Part shown: positions 21,294 to 33,416 of the stretch, piece after piece
How the letters are laid out: each line of letters begins with the position of its first letter
Numbering within the stretch: position 1 is the first letter of the stretch
Source: Mercurialis annua
Lineage: Eukaryota; Streptophyta; Magnoliopsida; Malpighiales; Euphorbiaceae
Direction: 5' to 3'
NCBI RefSeq assembly: GCF_937616625.2
Contig: NC_065576.1
Coordinates: forward strand, 36,854,628 to 36,918,627
DNA length: 64,000 nucleotides
Translations under genes and position numbers: made by a program
The notes under the pieces: model-generated
Database searches by the model: none
Seen by the model: only the letters and a program-made list of their open reading frames with translations
Told to the model about the DNA's origin: nothing

Positions 21294-22073
21294 TGTTTAC
21301 ACCAGTCCAAAAAATAAACTTTAAGACAATGGGCTGCCAGTTAGAATGGAGCATAGCGGGCTGAATTGGGATTGGGCCCACAATAGCCATTTTTATTATT
21401 GTTTTTTTATTAGCCGAGTAAAAGACTTTTAGTCTTATCAGGTTAGAATTTAGTTAAGTCATTGAGTCTTAGTTGTTTTCTTTTTCCTATTATTAGGGGA
21501 TTTGTCCCTATAAATAGTTATTTTTTCAGATTAATAAAGGCACAACACAAATCAATCAACAAAAACACAATCTCAAAGCCCTGTGCTTTTCTATCCACAA
21601 CCCCTGCGGTTGGTTAACTTAGGAGTAGATGGACATCAATCCCGCTTAGGTTTCTTAACCTCCGGATCGATACTGTTAGATTTAGTTTAGCTGGTCACTT
21701 TTGTTTCGTTCGTTTGCGAGACACGTTCGTTTGCGAGACACGTTCGTTTGCGAGACACGTTCGTTTGCGAGACACGTTCGTTTGCGAGACACGTTCGTTT
21801 GCGAGACACGTTCGTTTGCGAGACACGTTCGTTTGCGAGACACGTTCGTTTGCGAGACACGTTCGTTTGCGAGACACGTTCATTTGCGAGACAAGTTTGC
21901 AAACACCGGAGGAGATCAGCTCATCGAGCCATTTGGCCGATCGGCGGATCATGACAAGTTTGCAAGACCTATTTTGCGAGACTTGACCGACTTGACCGAT
22001 TAAAGCATCAAACCGAAACAGATCCCAATCATAAATTCAAAGATTCGAGTGGCGGATTATTTCCCTGCGAACA
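21294..22073 (+). repeat. 3' LTR of the young element
   Basis: It matches the 5' LTR over 780 bases apart from one base in the last minisatellite unit (A at 21882). The right CATGT duplication follows directly. Confidence 0.95.
21707..21893. repeat. 17-base minisatellite, 11 units, in 3' LTR
   Basis: It has the same unit number as the 5' LTR array. The last unit reads CGTTCATTTGCGAGACA. Equal unit counts agree with copying by reverse transcription and little change since. Confidence 0.97.
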
Positions 22074-22078
22074 CATGT

Positions 22079-23680
22079 TAAGATAATATAGATTAGAGAT
22101 GTCAATAAATGAATAAATACCACATGACACGACTAATATGTTAGATTATAGGTGTAAAAATGAGTTGACATTGTGTTTGTGTCGTGTAATCCATCAAATT
22201 TCGTCCATGCAAAGACCACATATATACAAAATACATAGTTAGACAAATTATTTTAATGCAAAATTTTTATTATGGAGCAAGTGAAATTAAAGTTAATAGT
22301 ACAAAAACTTTAGGCAAATTTAACTTTAAGTATTTAGCTGCGTCACTTGCATTTGATTAGATGCGCCAAATTATGTCCATGGAAGGAGCACGAAGTACAA
22401 AATAAATAGTTAAGGGCGCATTTAAATACAAAATATTTATTATGAACAAAATAAAATAAAAATCAACACGAATTTTAAAATTAGTTTAGCCTATTCGTTT
22501 AAGGCTTAACTCATCAAGATGTCTATGCATTGAACTTTTATTTATAAGATCCATTTTTAAAGTTTGTTTCTTGATAGAGTCCATGTACTATTCGGGTCTT
22601 TTTATAGACGAAAGTTTTGAGATTATGGTTCAATCGTCATTAAGTGATTAACGATTTTCATGTCGATAGTAATAAAAAAATCCCTACATTTAATTTAATT
22701 TATTTGATTCATTATTTAAGTTTTTCTATTTAATAGATTCATGTACTTATAAAATTTTGTCCATATGGTTTCTCCTCAAATTTAATAATGCTTTCTATTT
22801 TGTCAACATGTTAAATTAGATGAACATTTAAATTTTGTCCATGTGTTTTTCATGGTAAATGTAATGCTCACTCTTTCTCCATCTTAAAAAGAATATAAAA
22901 ATTCAAAATTAATTAAGTATAAGGACTAGATAAAAATTGAATTTTAGAAAAGACCTGATAACCAAAACTTAAAAATATAGAAACTTAAAGATGTGTTTGA
23001 CCTTTTTTTTAATTGCTACACCTTTATATTTTGTTGGCGTTTTAAAAATCCAAACGGTTACGGTACCAAAAAGCCACTAATTAGTGATTTTATTGATTAA
23101 ATAAAAAATAGACATATTAATATAATATATTTGTATATTTAAAATTTAAAGACATATAAAATTATAATTAATAAGTGAACGAAACAAATGACGGTTTTAA
23201 ATAATTAAAAAAAAAATTTATAGCTTAATTAGTTCAATAATTTGTAATTTTTTTATATATTTATAGAGGTAGAATTGTATTTTTAATATTTCTTTTAAAT
23301 CAGAGTAACTTTTGATTTGCAATCGAATATGATACGGTCAACACTAATTAAATTAAAGTTTATTCACTAAGTTTTTTAAAATCGAATATGATGAAATGGT
23401 CGGTCTAATATATATGAGATTGATTTTGTTAATTACCACATTTAACACCGAATACGATCACTACTTATATTTTTATGACAACCCGATAAAATCAAGGTAT
23501 TTGATTAATCTAAATTTAATCATGTGAGATTGATTGAGTATTTGTTTGTAATGGTGGCTGGAAATTGTTTTCTATGGCTAGAAATAAATGTTTCAAATTA
23601 TCAATATTAATTGTTTACTTCTTTTTGGTGTATTAATTGTCCACTACTTGAATAATGTACAAAAGATGATATTTATAAGT
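22079..23680. other. AT-rich intergenic DNA with older repeats
   Basis: No gene is visible. About 22780-22990 resembles 16855-17010 on the same strand ('aaggactagataaaaatt', 'gaccngataaacaaaa' type blocks), indicating a dispersed, unclassified repeat. Confidence 0.45.
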
Positions 23681-24130
23681 TTTAGGCAATGGTTAGGGTT
23701 AGTTAGAGTTTACTAGGTTTCGGGTTAGATTAAAACACTCATTTTAACGTAATTAAGAGTTAATTTCGGATTAAATAATAGTATATGCCATAGAAAAAGA
23801 TGGGAAAAAGATTGTTTTAGTCCTTGAAAAATGTCAAAAAGGTTGGGCTTTTAGCAATCTGGTCCACCAAACCTACAAATTAGCCCATAAACGTTTAAGG
23901 CATTGTAATTAGTCCAATTTTTTAGTTTTTTCTCACAATTTCTTTTGAATTTTATGAGTTATCTGCGACATATATGCTTTAATTCTTCAATTTTGCCGTT
24001 ATACGTCAATTTAGTACATTTGAATTATTACAAAAAATCGTTAGCTCGTCACCCGGATGAATGTCTCTAAACTTATCATTGGACGCTTCAGTCCTTTATC
24101 ACCTTTTTACCTGTCCGGAAAAAATGTCTA
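23680..24130 (-). repeat. family-A repeat, copy B (first part only)
   Basis: On the minus strand it starts near 24122 with TCCGGACAGGTAAAAAGGTG and ends in 'ccctaacc' near 23690. It is alignable by eye with 8640-9145, 42128-42600 and 43020-43520. The ORF-bearing second part is absent. Confidence 0.6.
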
Positions 24131-25904
24131 CAATTACATTAATAATTATTGTGAATTTTTGGAGTTATATTGTGCTACTTTCTACATTTTAATTGTGTTA
24201 TTATGTTTTATTTTTAGTTTGCAGCACGATATTATAATGATGGTTGACTGCTGAATTTTACAATAGTATAATGTTGCACACATGTTGATTTTTTGTTAAT
24301 TTCAGTTGACATAAGATTGATATTGCTAATTTGTATTGAGATAGTCTTTAGTTGAATTTATAATTGACGAAGACGATGACATTATACATGAAAAATATTA
24401 AAAAAACTAAAATTATATTGAAATAGAATAATGATATATTGGTTGATATTTGGTTGATCTTAAAATTGGCATATAAAATGACAATGTACATGAAAAAAAT
24501 TAAAAATTAAACATCATAATTAATGTATAAAATTATGAAAGAAAATCAAACAAAACATATTAGAAAAATTGAAATTACTAAGTGTATTATATTTTTGGTT
24601 GACCTTTATTTGATCTAAAAATTGACAAAGAAGGCGATATTGTGCGTAAAAACAATCAAAAAAACTAAAAACTAAATATATTGTAAATAATAAGTGTAGT
24701 AGAATAATTAGCAAACAAAATTAAAATGTTAGAATACAAAAATAAAATATAAAATAATTTTAAAAAATTCAGTTTAAAACCGAAATATAGTATGAAATGT
24801 AAGATTTTACAAAATAATAATAAAAAATTATGAAAAAAATAGTAAATTGTATAAAAGGCCCCATATTTGTATGGGTTGGGCTGGAATGAGTTCGGGTAGC
24901 AAGAAAGGATCCAATGAGGCTCATATTTGAATCCAGTGATAAAGTAGACATCATATGCATACAAGTCCGAAATTGTGAAAGCAACCCATAAATCTCTAGT
25001 CCAAATGTTTGTCTGTCTTTCAGTTTCTTTTGGTCCCACACGTTAAAAATGGAAAATTTTAGCCTGCAGGTCATTTTCTTTTAAATTCAAACACAATTAT
25101 TTAAGAAATAGAAACTGATTTATACACATTGCAAATTACATTTAAATCAATAATTTTTTTTCATTTTTTCTAAATATTAGATAAAAATATTTATTATTAA
25201 GATTTTGAAAGTTTGTTATTTGCTTATAAAAAATAAAAACTTAATTTTATTTTGAAAAAACAAAATTTTATTTCCCTTATTTTATTCTGAAAGCTATTTT
25301 TAACATTTCACTTTTAATATATATCAAAAGAAAATGTTGATTTTAAATGTTTTATTTTTAATTTAAATTATAACTTATGTTGCTCCTCATTATATTTTTG
25401 ATAAATTATTAAATAATTTACATACAATTTCTAGGATATATTTATAGAAATAAATATGAAAAAATGAATACTAAATTAATTTTTTTAATATGAGTGTATT
25501 TGAAAGAAACACGAGAAAAAACATTTTTTTTTGTCAAAAAGGGACAATTTTCAAAATACCATACTTTTGGAACATAATTGCAGTAGTACCTAGTTTTTGT
25601 AAATAATCACACCTCATACTTTTTTTTATTTTTCAAATTTTCCTTTTAATTTTAAAAATATCTTTTTAGTTTTTCTTTTATTGTTTGTTGGTATTTTTAT
25701 GGAGTACATATATTATATTTATGTGTATTTATGACATATTTATAATGAATAAAGACTGGTTAAAGAAAATATTTTTATAAATGTATTTTTAAAATTGAAT
25801 ACCGAATATAGTTAGCAATTTATAATCTAAATTTTTATAATTACTTTATAAAAGTAGGATAATTTGAGAATAATTTTAAAAATAAAAATAAAATGAGGCA
25901 ATAT
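24131..25904. other. AT-rich intergenic DNA
   Basis: Very A/T-rich. Minus-strand open frames at 24520-25074 have no recognisable domain and are low-complexity except for about 24870-25060. Nothing can be supported as a gene. Confidence 0.5.
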
Positions 25905-25911
25905 AAAATAT

Positions 25912-26220
25912 AGGGATAATGTCATAAAAATTCACAAACTTTACACGTTTTTTCAATTTAATCATGTTATTTAATACTTGTAAAAATACTCCAACTTTTA
26001 ATTTTTCCCAAATTCATATACAGTGCTGACGTGTCACTTACTCATTAGTTAGAAATGACTTACACCTCATGCAAATTATACCAATGAATGAGTGAGACAT
26101 CAGCACCGTGTATAAATTTATAAAATAATGGAAGTTGGTGTATTTCTATTAGAAATTTTAAAAAACGTGATTAAATTGAGAAAACATGTAAAGTTGGTCA
26201 ATTTTTATGACGTTAACCCT
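25912..26220. mobile_element. MITE with about 57-base terminal inverted repeats
   Basis: The ends AGGGATAATGTCATAAAAAT and (complement of the right end) AGGGTTAACGTCATAAAAAT continue pairing for about 57 bases. AAAATAT flanks it on both sides (25905-25911 and 26221-26227). The 309-base length and lack of coding fit a MITE, probably of Mutator type; a 7-base duplication is shorter than the usual nine. Confidence 0.8.
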
Positions 26221-26404
26221 AAAATATATAATAAATAGTGAATTTTAACACTCTCTATGTATAAAGTTAAATTAATTTTGTATTTTAAATTTATTATAAT
26301 TTAATTTAATTTATAAATACTTTAAATAAAATAATTATTTTTTTTTCATTAAAATACTTTTAATATAAACAATACATTCTGTCAATTTTTATTTAAATTT
26401 AAAA

Positions 26405-26634
26405 AGGAAAAAATATACAAAAATGACCCTAATGTTTCGCCCGTGTTTCATCTGGCTCCCTAATATTTTTTTAGTCTAAAAAAGGACACTACCGTTATAA
26501 AAATGGAACAAATAAGCACCCCGTCTAACGGCAGACTGACTAAGTGTTAAACTCGCTTATGTGGCACCCAAAGAGCTGTTGCCATTAATCTACCTGGCAT
26601 TTATTACTGCCACCTACTCAGCGTGCCTATTAAT
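26405..26634. repeat. left terminal inverted repeat of MULE-2
   Basis: About 230 bases, pairing with 33458-33417 and then 32168-31990. Exact stretches include TTGCCATTAATCTACCTGGC and 'cacccaaagagc'. Confidence 0.88.
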
Positions 26635-26759
26635 TTCCCCATCTAAAAGCCCTTAAATCCCCAATTTCAGAATCCTCAACATTTGAAATCCTAAACTACA
26701 ATCAAAAACAAAATTGGAAGAGAAAAATGTTTGATTTCATGTCCTCCTCGTTAATCACA

Positions 26760-27430
26760 ATCGATGAACACACTTCTCAAAAATGAATAAGCCCTTCCAT
26801 TTAATTACGAAGGTCCTTCGAGGTTCTGTCATTGCAAATTAAGGGGATTGAGATTGAAATCTCCACTCAGAACAGCATGGACTATTGATAATCATGGGTG
26901 ATAACGTTTAGTAGGGCCCTACTAAACGTTATCACTGGGCGAAAGTTCTTTAATTGTCGTTTTTCTGATGTAAGTTAGGTTTTGATATTGATTTAATTTT
27001 GTATCCGTATACTCAAAGTTTCAGTATGAATTTTGGTGAAGTTTGAAAATACTAAAACGTTGTTTCTCACAGTGAATTGATTGAATCAATGCAGAGAAGT
27101 CCATCGAATTTAATGAAGTGCAATTTCTTTCAGTGGTGTGATCAACCCATTAGGGATAGGACTGCAGTCGTTATCAATGAGATTCGAGAACATAGGTTGG
27201 TTATGAAAAGAGAAATTAGGTTCTTAAAGATGCAATTGAGGCAGAATAGAGGAGGAAATGACAATCAAATTGAAGCAGATGTTGGTATTCTTTGGACAGA
27301 GGTGAGGAGATTAAAAAGAAAACAATTGAAGTTGAATGAAGAAATCAAAATTGCAGCTAGAAAGAAGAATGTAGCATATGTTTTTGGTATTTTGTCATGG
27401 ATTGTATTGCTATATGCCCGGTTTGCATAG
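26760..27430 (+). pseudogene. GRF zinc finger / coiled-coil / membrane-anchored MULE accessory gene
   Basis: Exon 1 (about 26760-26955) encodes the GRF finger in the form HCKLRGLRLKSPLRTAWTI, NHG, GRKFFNCRFS, but a 38-base palindrome is inserted between NHG and GRKFF. After an intron ending near 27070, the open frame 27077-27430 continues with KCNFFQWCD (end of the finger), a long charged heptad-like region (residues about 35-90), and a C-terminal hydrophobic segment VAYVFGILSWIVLLYARF. Domain order is the same as in the MULE-1 gene. It converges on the transposase gene. The palindrome makes this copy a pseudogene. Confidence 0.65.
26898..26935. repeat. 38-base perfect palindrome inserted in a GRF finger codon run
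   Basis: The arm GTGATAACGTTTAGTAGGG is followed directly by its exact complement, with no spacer. It lies between the codons for NHG and RKFFNC, flanked by TGG on both sides (95-97 and 36-38), so removal of the palindrome and one TGG restores a plausible finger. It looks like a minimal foldback insertion or the two ends of a larger element after excision. Confidence 0.85.
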
Positions 27431-27861
27431 GTATGTAATGGTTTAGGTTGAATTTGCTTTCGAATTGAATCAATGAAATTCACAATTAGTACCTAAATGA
27501 ATGACAAAAAATATAGCAAATAGTGGATCATAGAGTTTGACATAAACAGCAAAAGAAGCCATATGTATTTATAAATATACCAATTGTTTTACAAAATACC
27601 ATACCACACCACAAAATACATCCCCTGTAAGTTTTATTCTACCAAAATACCACACTACTGTTTTAATCTAACAAATCATGTCCAAAATAGTACTTAACCT
27701 ATCTGCTTTAAACTAACAAAGATTATACAGGCCACATAACTATTTTATAATATGCTGGATTACAACAGTTGTGCAAAAAACAAAATTAACCTAATAGATG
27801 CCCTGTTTCAAATAGTGTGCTTATTTCCCCTGTTTTGCAGGCCAACAGCTTGTTGATCTCC

Positions 27862-30800
27862 TTATTGTTGAAGCCTAGATGTTGTTATACTAGGAGCCTT
27901 CATCCATTGCAATCCAGGTATTGTAAAAGGCAAGTCTATTGCATAACGCAGTTGAGATGGATCACTAGTGAATTGCACAGTTCTTGAATAAGACTTTGTA
28001 GTTTCAGTCCTTGTCCTTCTTAATTCCCTCTCATTTGTGATAGGCCTTCTAATCTGAGGATCAGGATTGTGCATGGCAAACACAAGAACAGGTACATGCT
28101 CTGTGTGCCTTTCAGATCAAATAAAGCAAATAGAAATAACAATAGAATCAATTAAGAATTCACATAACATATCATCAAACAAACCACAAAATAATAACAA
28201 ACTCAGACCAAATAACTTACATCCATGATTGTTTCCCCTGTCTCTTCATTGTAGATGTGCCCATATCCTCTTACTGGCATGTTTCTCCTAGCCCAAGAAG
28301 CTGCCTGCATCCTTTGACCATGCAAGGTTCTTATTCGATTATTGGTCCTAGGGCCAGGTGGTGCTCTTGGCCCAGATGATGCACTTGGGCCAGCTGATGC
28401 ACTTGGGCCCATCCCAAATACTGGACCCACCGCAGCTGCTGCACACAGCCAAGGTAGTGCATTTGGCTCATGAGATCCTGCTGAAGCATTTAGCCAGGAT
28501 GGAACATTTGGCCTCCCGGGCACTTGTGGTACTTGATCTTCTTGAGCTTGTGCCTGTCAGAACCAATATCAACCACAATTTCAACCCACTTAACATTCAA
28601 CCAATTTCAAACATTTTTAACATGTCTCAACAAATAATTACAAACAGAAACACATAAAGATGATATAAAGAATAAGTAGATACATGTGGTGGAATACACA
28701 CATTATGACAATTTTTCTTATTATGCCCCTCTCCTCCACACTTACCACATCTCTGTTTTCCCCCTTCTTACTCAGTCTTATTGCAGGCTGAGACTCATGG
28801 ACTCCTCTAATCCTCTTTTTTCTTTGCCTCCGAGGCATCTTTGTCAGTGGAGGTGGTTCTATTGCCTGGAATTCTTGACATTTGAAAAATTTATTTCCAG
28901 GATCCGGCTGCCATGAGTACTGATATGCTGCCACATACTTAGACTTGTGATACCAAGATGAAATCTCATTTTTTAGATCAATCTTCTGGTGTCTCATAGT
29001 TACCATTGTATGGGCACAAGGGATTCCTGTGAGATCCCAAGCTCTACAGGTGCATATTTTTTTATGCAACAAGAAAATGTGCTTGTCTTCTCCATCTCCA
29101 AATTCAAACCCATTATCGCCATTGAACACAACTTCACATGTTTGTGCACCAAGCTCTTTGTTGTCTTGGAACTAATCCATACAGATTGGGCTCAAATCTG
29201 TAACCCATCTATCAACAAGCTTCCTATTTTCAGCAATCCACGTCATAGTCTTCAATCTGATTTCCTCAAGCATGGACACTATTGGCTTATGTCTTGCTTG
29301 CTTGATCCAAGAATTGAAAAACTCCAAGATGTTATTGTCAACTGACCAATATGAGCATCTATTTATGAAATAGGCCCTTGACCATGTGTGGGGTTGATAA
29401 TGCATTAGGTCTTTAGCTGCATCTCTTTTACTGCACCAAGCTTTACGAGGTTGTCTTTAAAATCTTCAGGAAATGTGCTCCAAGAACAATATCCAGAACA
29501 ATTTCTCCATTTCACCCCCTCTCCAAGTCTAGCCCAAATTTACAAGGATGTGCCTTGCACACATACGATGCTCAACTTCTGGAAGCAAGTTCTTAATAGC
29601 CTTAGTTAGTCCTTGTCAATCAACAAGAAATTACTTTACTCCAAATGCAAGAAATGAACAACAAATGCAAGGCACAAAAACAAGCAATAATATTACCTTT
29701 TGCATGTCAGACATAAGGGTTAAGTGTTTCCCATCCCCAAGATTTAGCTCCCTTGATAGCCACATCAAAAACCAACCCCGGTTGTTCTTAGTCTCTTTGT
29801 CAACCACAATTCATGCAATTGGGTACATCTGATCATTACCATCCATTCCCAGTGTTGATAACATAATCCCTTTGCAGACCCCTTTCAAGAAGCACCCATA
29901 TAAGCCAATGATTGGCCTACATCCTGTTAAACACCCCCTTTTGTAAGCATCAAAGCAAACAAACATTCTTTTAAAAACTCTCTTGCCTTACCTCAAACTC
30001 TAATTGCATAGATCAATGTGGGTAGTGGTTCCAGGATTGCTTCTTATCAAAGCAGCAGCGTAGGCCTCTAGATATCTAAACTCTACCTTATGACTCCCAT
30101 TTAGCTCTTGAATTACTGCTCTTTTAGCCCTTTTGTACTTAGCAATGCTGATTTTAACCCTAAGTAACTCTTCTATTGTAGCCTTCAGGTCTTGTGTGGA
30201 CATTTCTGGTTTTTTTATACGATTTCTTCTGCATGAAATTGGCAACATATGATGCAGTACAACAAGGATTTTCAAAAATCCTATAGCAATCATGATCTGG
30301 CTTCAAGGTCTTCACAGCTAGGACTGGACTACTCCCATCTTGTGAAATATGTATCACAAATGGACAACCTTCACAGGTGACATAAACTGCCCTAACTCTA
30401 CTTCTCTCATTAGGCTTTAGCTTCAAATGAACACCCTTAGCAATATCATAGTTTGCAAGTGCAACTCTAGCTTCCTTCACATTCGTAAAGGTCATACCAA
30501 CTTGGAAATGAGGTTGGCCTTCTCTTGCCTCAAAATGCACTCCTACCCTATGCTTATGATCACTGCTCTCATCACTATCTACCTCTCCATCATCTGAACT
30601 GTCATCTGCACTCTCAATATAGAGGAAATCATGTCTATTCTGCTCTGTTTGTCCTACCCAGCCCTTACTTACTCTGTATTGTTGTTATTAGGTAGTTTTT
30701 GTTTCCAATTTTGTTCAATTTCTCCCCCACCAGACCTGCTCCCTTCTCTATTTCCTCCTATTATTTCTACTCCAGCCCTACCATCTATATGATGCTCATG

Positions 30801-31520
30801 CCCATGTACACAACTATGTTATATACCTAAGTTTCCATCTTGAAAAATAGGGTCCAACTCATCAAATAAACCACCCATATCAAAATCCTAACCAACCACA
30901 TCAAATAGGCCACCAGTATGTAACTACTGAACAAGCCCATCTTGACCAGCCTCCTCATCATGCCCAGAACCATCTTGACCAAGCCCATCTTGCCTAGCCT
31001 CCTCCTCATGACCAGCCCCATCTTGACTAGCCACCTTTTTATGATCAACCACCTCCTCATGACCAGGCCCATTCTAACCAGCCTCCTCCTCTTAACTAAG
31101 CCCATGTTGATCATCAACCTCCTGATTATTGTGTTCAATACTAAGCAGATGAGGGACCTTCTATACTTAAAAGGACAGTATGAAAAACAAGCCCATCGAT
31201 ACTGTGATCAACATACAAATCAATTTCTGATACCCAAAAATACTTAGAAATGTATTTCAGCATTTTCTTAACCCCTTCATCATTATGTAATAAAAATAAC
31301 CCATCAAATAGACTTTTACCAGGTTTGAGAACAAATATGTGTTTGATATTTTTAAATCCTAATCTTTCCTTATACCTAAACTTAATGTCATTAAAACACA
31401 AGAAATCCATATCCAAAATTATACATTGTCTAAATATCTCCATTAATATATTCTAAATCAGGACCATTTGCCCATTCACCACCATAATGAAAATTAACGT
31501 TTAGCCCTCTTTCTGTTCTG
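27862..31520 (-). pseudogene. MULE transposase, full length, multiply broken
   Basis: Read on the minus strand, the order is complete. An N-terminal module (FHYGGEWANGPDLEYINGD near 31480, then 31443-31143) is followed by an acidic/low-complexity spacer and the MuDR DNA-binding domain (30540-30160, with CEGCPFVIHISQDG and KTLKPDHDC). The DDE domain (about 29990-29200) comes next, then the SWIM finger CTCRAWDLTGIPCAHTM (about 29060), a zinc knuckle (RCGKCGGEGHNKKNC) in a shifted frame near 28740, and a Pro/Ala-rich tail to 27862. A probable intron interrupts the DDE domain at about 29640-29698. Defects: GLYGCFLKG where GLDGCFLKG is expected (first catalytic Asp lost), TGA for Trp shortly after, further stops near 29530 and 29170, and several frameshifts. 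Inactive. Confidence 0.85.
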
Positions 31521-31989
31521 CATAGGACAAGATAATTGCAAAATTAGGGTTTAAAGTGAAATTAAATATAGTTATTTAATGAAAACAGAACAAATTAGGG
31601 TTATTTAATTGTAAGAGAATAAAAAATCCATTTCCCAAATTTTCACTAAGATTAGTTTTTTTTATAAATTTAAACAGTCTATGTGGTCTACTCATATATA
31701 ATTCCCTTTACCCCACAACAATAGTAAAATGCACAATAAAATAACAATGTGGTACATATAAGACAAATATCATTAACATTAAAAAGAGAAAAAAATAGTA
31801 AAATAAAGATAACATCAGAAGATTCTAACTTTTTTTCAGTAAAGCCCTTTTCGAACTTTATTCTAAAAATGACAAAGATAACACCATAATTTAGTTAAAG
31901 AACACATTCCGTTTCTATTTCTAGTGTAACAGCACAGTTTTGATGTCTTTAGTGAGGAATTTGAAATGGTTGTTGGAAAAGATGAGAGA

Positions 31990-32168
31990 AGTAAATGCAC
32001 GCCGAGTAGGTGGTAGTAATAAATGCCAGGTAGATTAATGGCAACGGCTCTTTGGGTGCCATATAAACGAGTTTAACGTTTAATCAGTCTGCTGTTAGAC
32101 ATAGTGTTTATTTGTTCTATTTTTATAACATTAGTATCCTTTTTGAGACTCAAAAAATATCAAGGGGC
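31990..32168. repeat. right terminal inverted repeat of MULE-2, inner part
   Basis: This is the complement of 26640-26450 with few differences. It breaks off at 'atatcaaggggcca'; the missing outer 42 bases resume at 33417. Confidence 0.85.
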
Positions 32169-33416
32169 CATCCTCTTCGGGCCGGACTTGGACAACTTTT
32201 TTATAAGTATAAACCCGGCTCGGCTTGAGCCCGGTTAAAAGCCCGGATTATTATGTCGGGTTTGGGATTTTATATAAATACCCAAGCCCGGCCCGAAATA
32301 TAAATATAGATATATAATTATTAAAAAATAAATTAGTGACATTGGAGATATGTTAGAATTGAACCTGTGACCTTTTATTCAAATTCAAATGCCTTATACT
32401 GCTGAGCCAATTACAGTTTTCGTTTATGAACTTATTATTATTATTATTATTAATAAAACTAAATAAAAAACAGAAACCCTAAATGCAATTTGAAAGAAAG
32501 TTAGAAACCCAACTTATCTCATGTTCATTTTTCTCGTCTTCTTTTTGTTGCAGCTGCTCTGTTATACCAAAAAATACCTAACTCTATTCTATTCTTATGA
32601 AATTGTATTTTTATGTTTAGAGAGTTTTACTTGTAGAGGTTAATATAACAGATCAATCTATTAAAAAATTATTTCAGGTTATTAGACCGGGCCGGGCTTT
32701 TTAAAAAATTCAGGGCCTGGGCTTGGATAGAGAAATATTAAAAATATTCGGGCCTGGGCGGGCTCTGGCTTGATAAAAAAAAGTTCGTCCCAGCCAAGCC
32801 CGAACCGAGCCCCCTAAGCCCGGTAGGGCTGGCAATTCGTGTCATCGTGTCATAAACGTGTCGTGTGTCCATTTATAAATAGGCATATTTCTCTAACCCG
32901 AACACGACCCGTTTAACTAATCGTGTCAAAATGTCAACCCTAAGCCAACACGCTTAATAGACGGGTTAACACGTTTAGACATGTTTAACCCATTTAGTAA
33001 AACATGTCATAACAGATCACATATTTAACCTGTTTAACATGTTTATTAATAACCAATTTAACCCATTTAACACAATTTTTTATTAAATGAGTATAATCAA
33101 ATAACAATAACCATAAATCTTAATATAATAAATAACAATTAATAAATTATATGTATCATATGAGTACTATTTGGTCATATATAATTTAATTAATCAATAA
33201 TATTAATATATAGATTTAAACGTGTCTTAGGCGGGTTAGGCGGGTTTAACCTGTTTAACCTGCTAGTTAACTGTGTCATAAACGGATTGACCCGTTTATG
33301 ACCCAAACTCATATAAACTCAACCCGAACCCGTTTAACTTCGTGTCGTGTCGTGTTGAGTTCACGGGTCGTGTGCGCAATTGCCAGACCTAAAGCCCAGC
33401 CCATAAACATATCTAG
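32169..33416. mobile_element. insertion splitting the MULE-2 right terminal repeat
   Basis: A 1.25 kb block separates two parts of one terminal repeat. Its edges are GC-rich ('cttcgggccggacttgg' left, 'gggctgggctt' on the complement of the right edge), as in plant hAT-like MITEs rich in gggcc/cccgg. It contains a second, nested element at 32824-33391. No target duplication could be settled. Confidence 0.6.
32824..33391. mobile_element. hAT-type MITE nested in the insertion
   Basis: The ends TAGGGCTGGCAATTCG and (complement) TAGGTCTGGCAATTGCG form the inverted repeat, followed inward by paired gtgtcgtgt/cgggttaa-type sequence. Flanks AAGCCCGG (32816-32823) and AAGCCCAG (33392-33399) are an 8-base duplication with one change, as expected for hAT. 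568 bases, no coding. Confidence 0.8.

Larger units (their letters stand above)
17323..22073 (+). mobile_element. complete non-autonomous LTR retrotransposon, very recent insertion
   Basis: Two 780-base LTRs (17323-18102 and 21294-22073) with TG...CA ends are identical except for one substitution (G at 17911, A at 21882). A perfect CATGT duplication flanks the element (17318-17322 and 22074-22078). A primer-binding site follows the 5' LTR, and a polypurine tract with a G6 run precedes the 3' LTR. The 3.19 kb interior has no protease, reverse transcriptase or integrase, so movement must depend on a partner. Its primer site and many internal tandem repeats recall Tat/Ogre-group gypsy elements, but the lineage is inferred only. 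With usual plant LTR clocks, one difference in 780 implies an insertion within about the last 0.1 million years. Confidence 0.93.

Noticed and set aside
24665..25074. Minus-strand frames of 101-124 codons
   Set aside because: No domain, A/T-driven Phe/Tyr/Ile-rich composition, no exon structure.
30827..31138. Repetitive 103-codon frame on the minus strand and its plus-strand partner
   Set aside because: It is the degenerate acidic spacer of the MULE-2 transposase read in a shifted frame; repeats of 'gaggaggctggt' type explain it.
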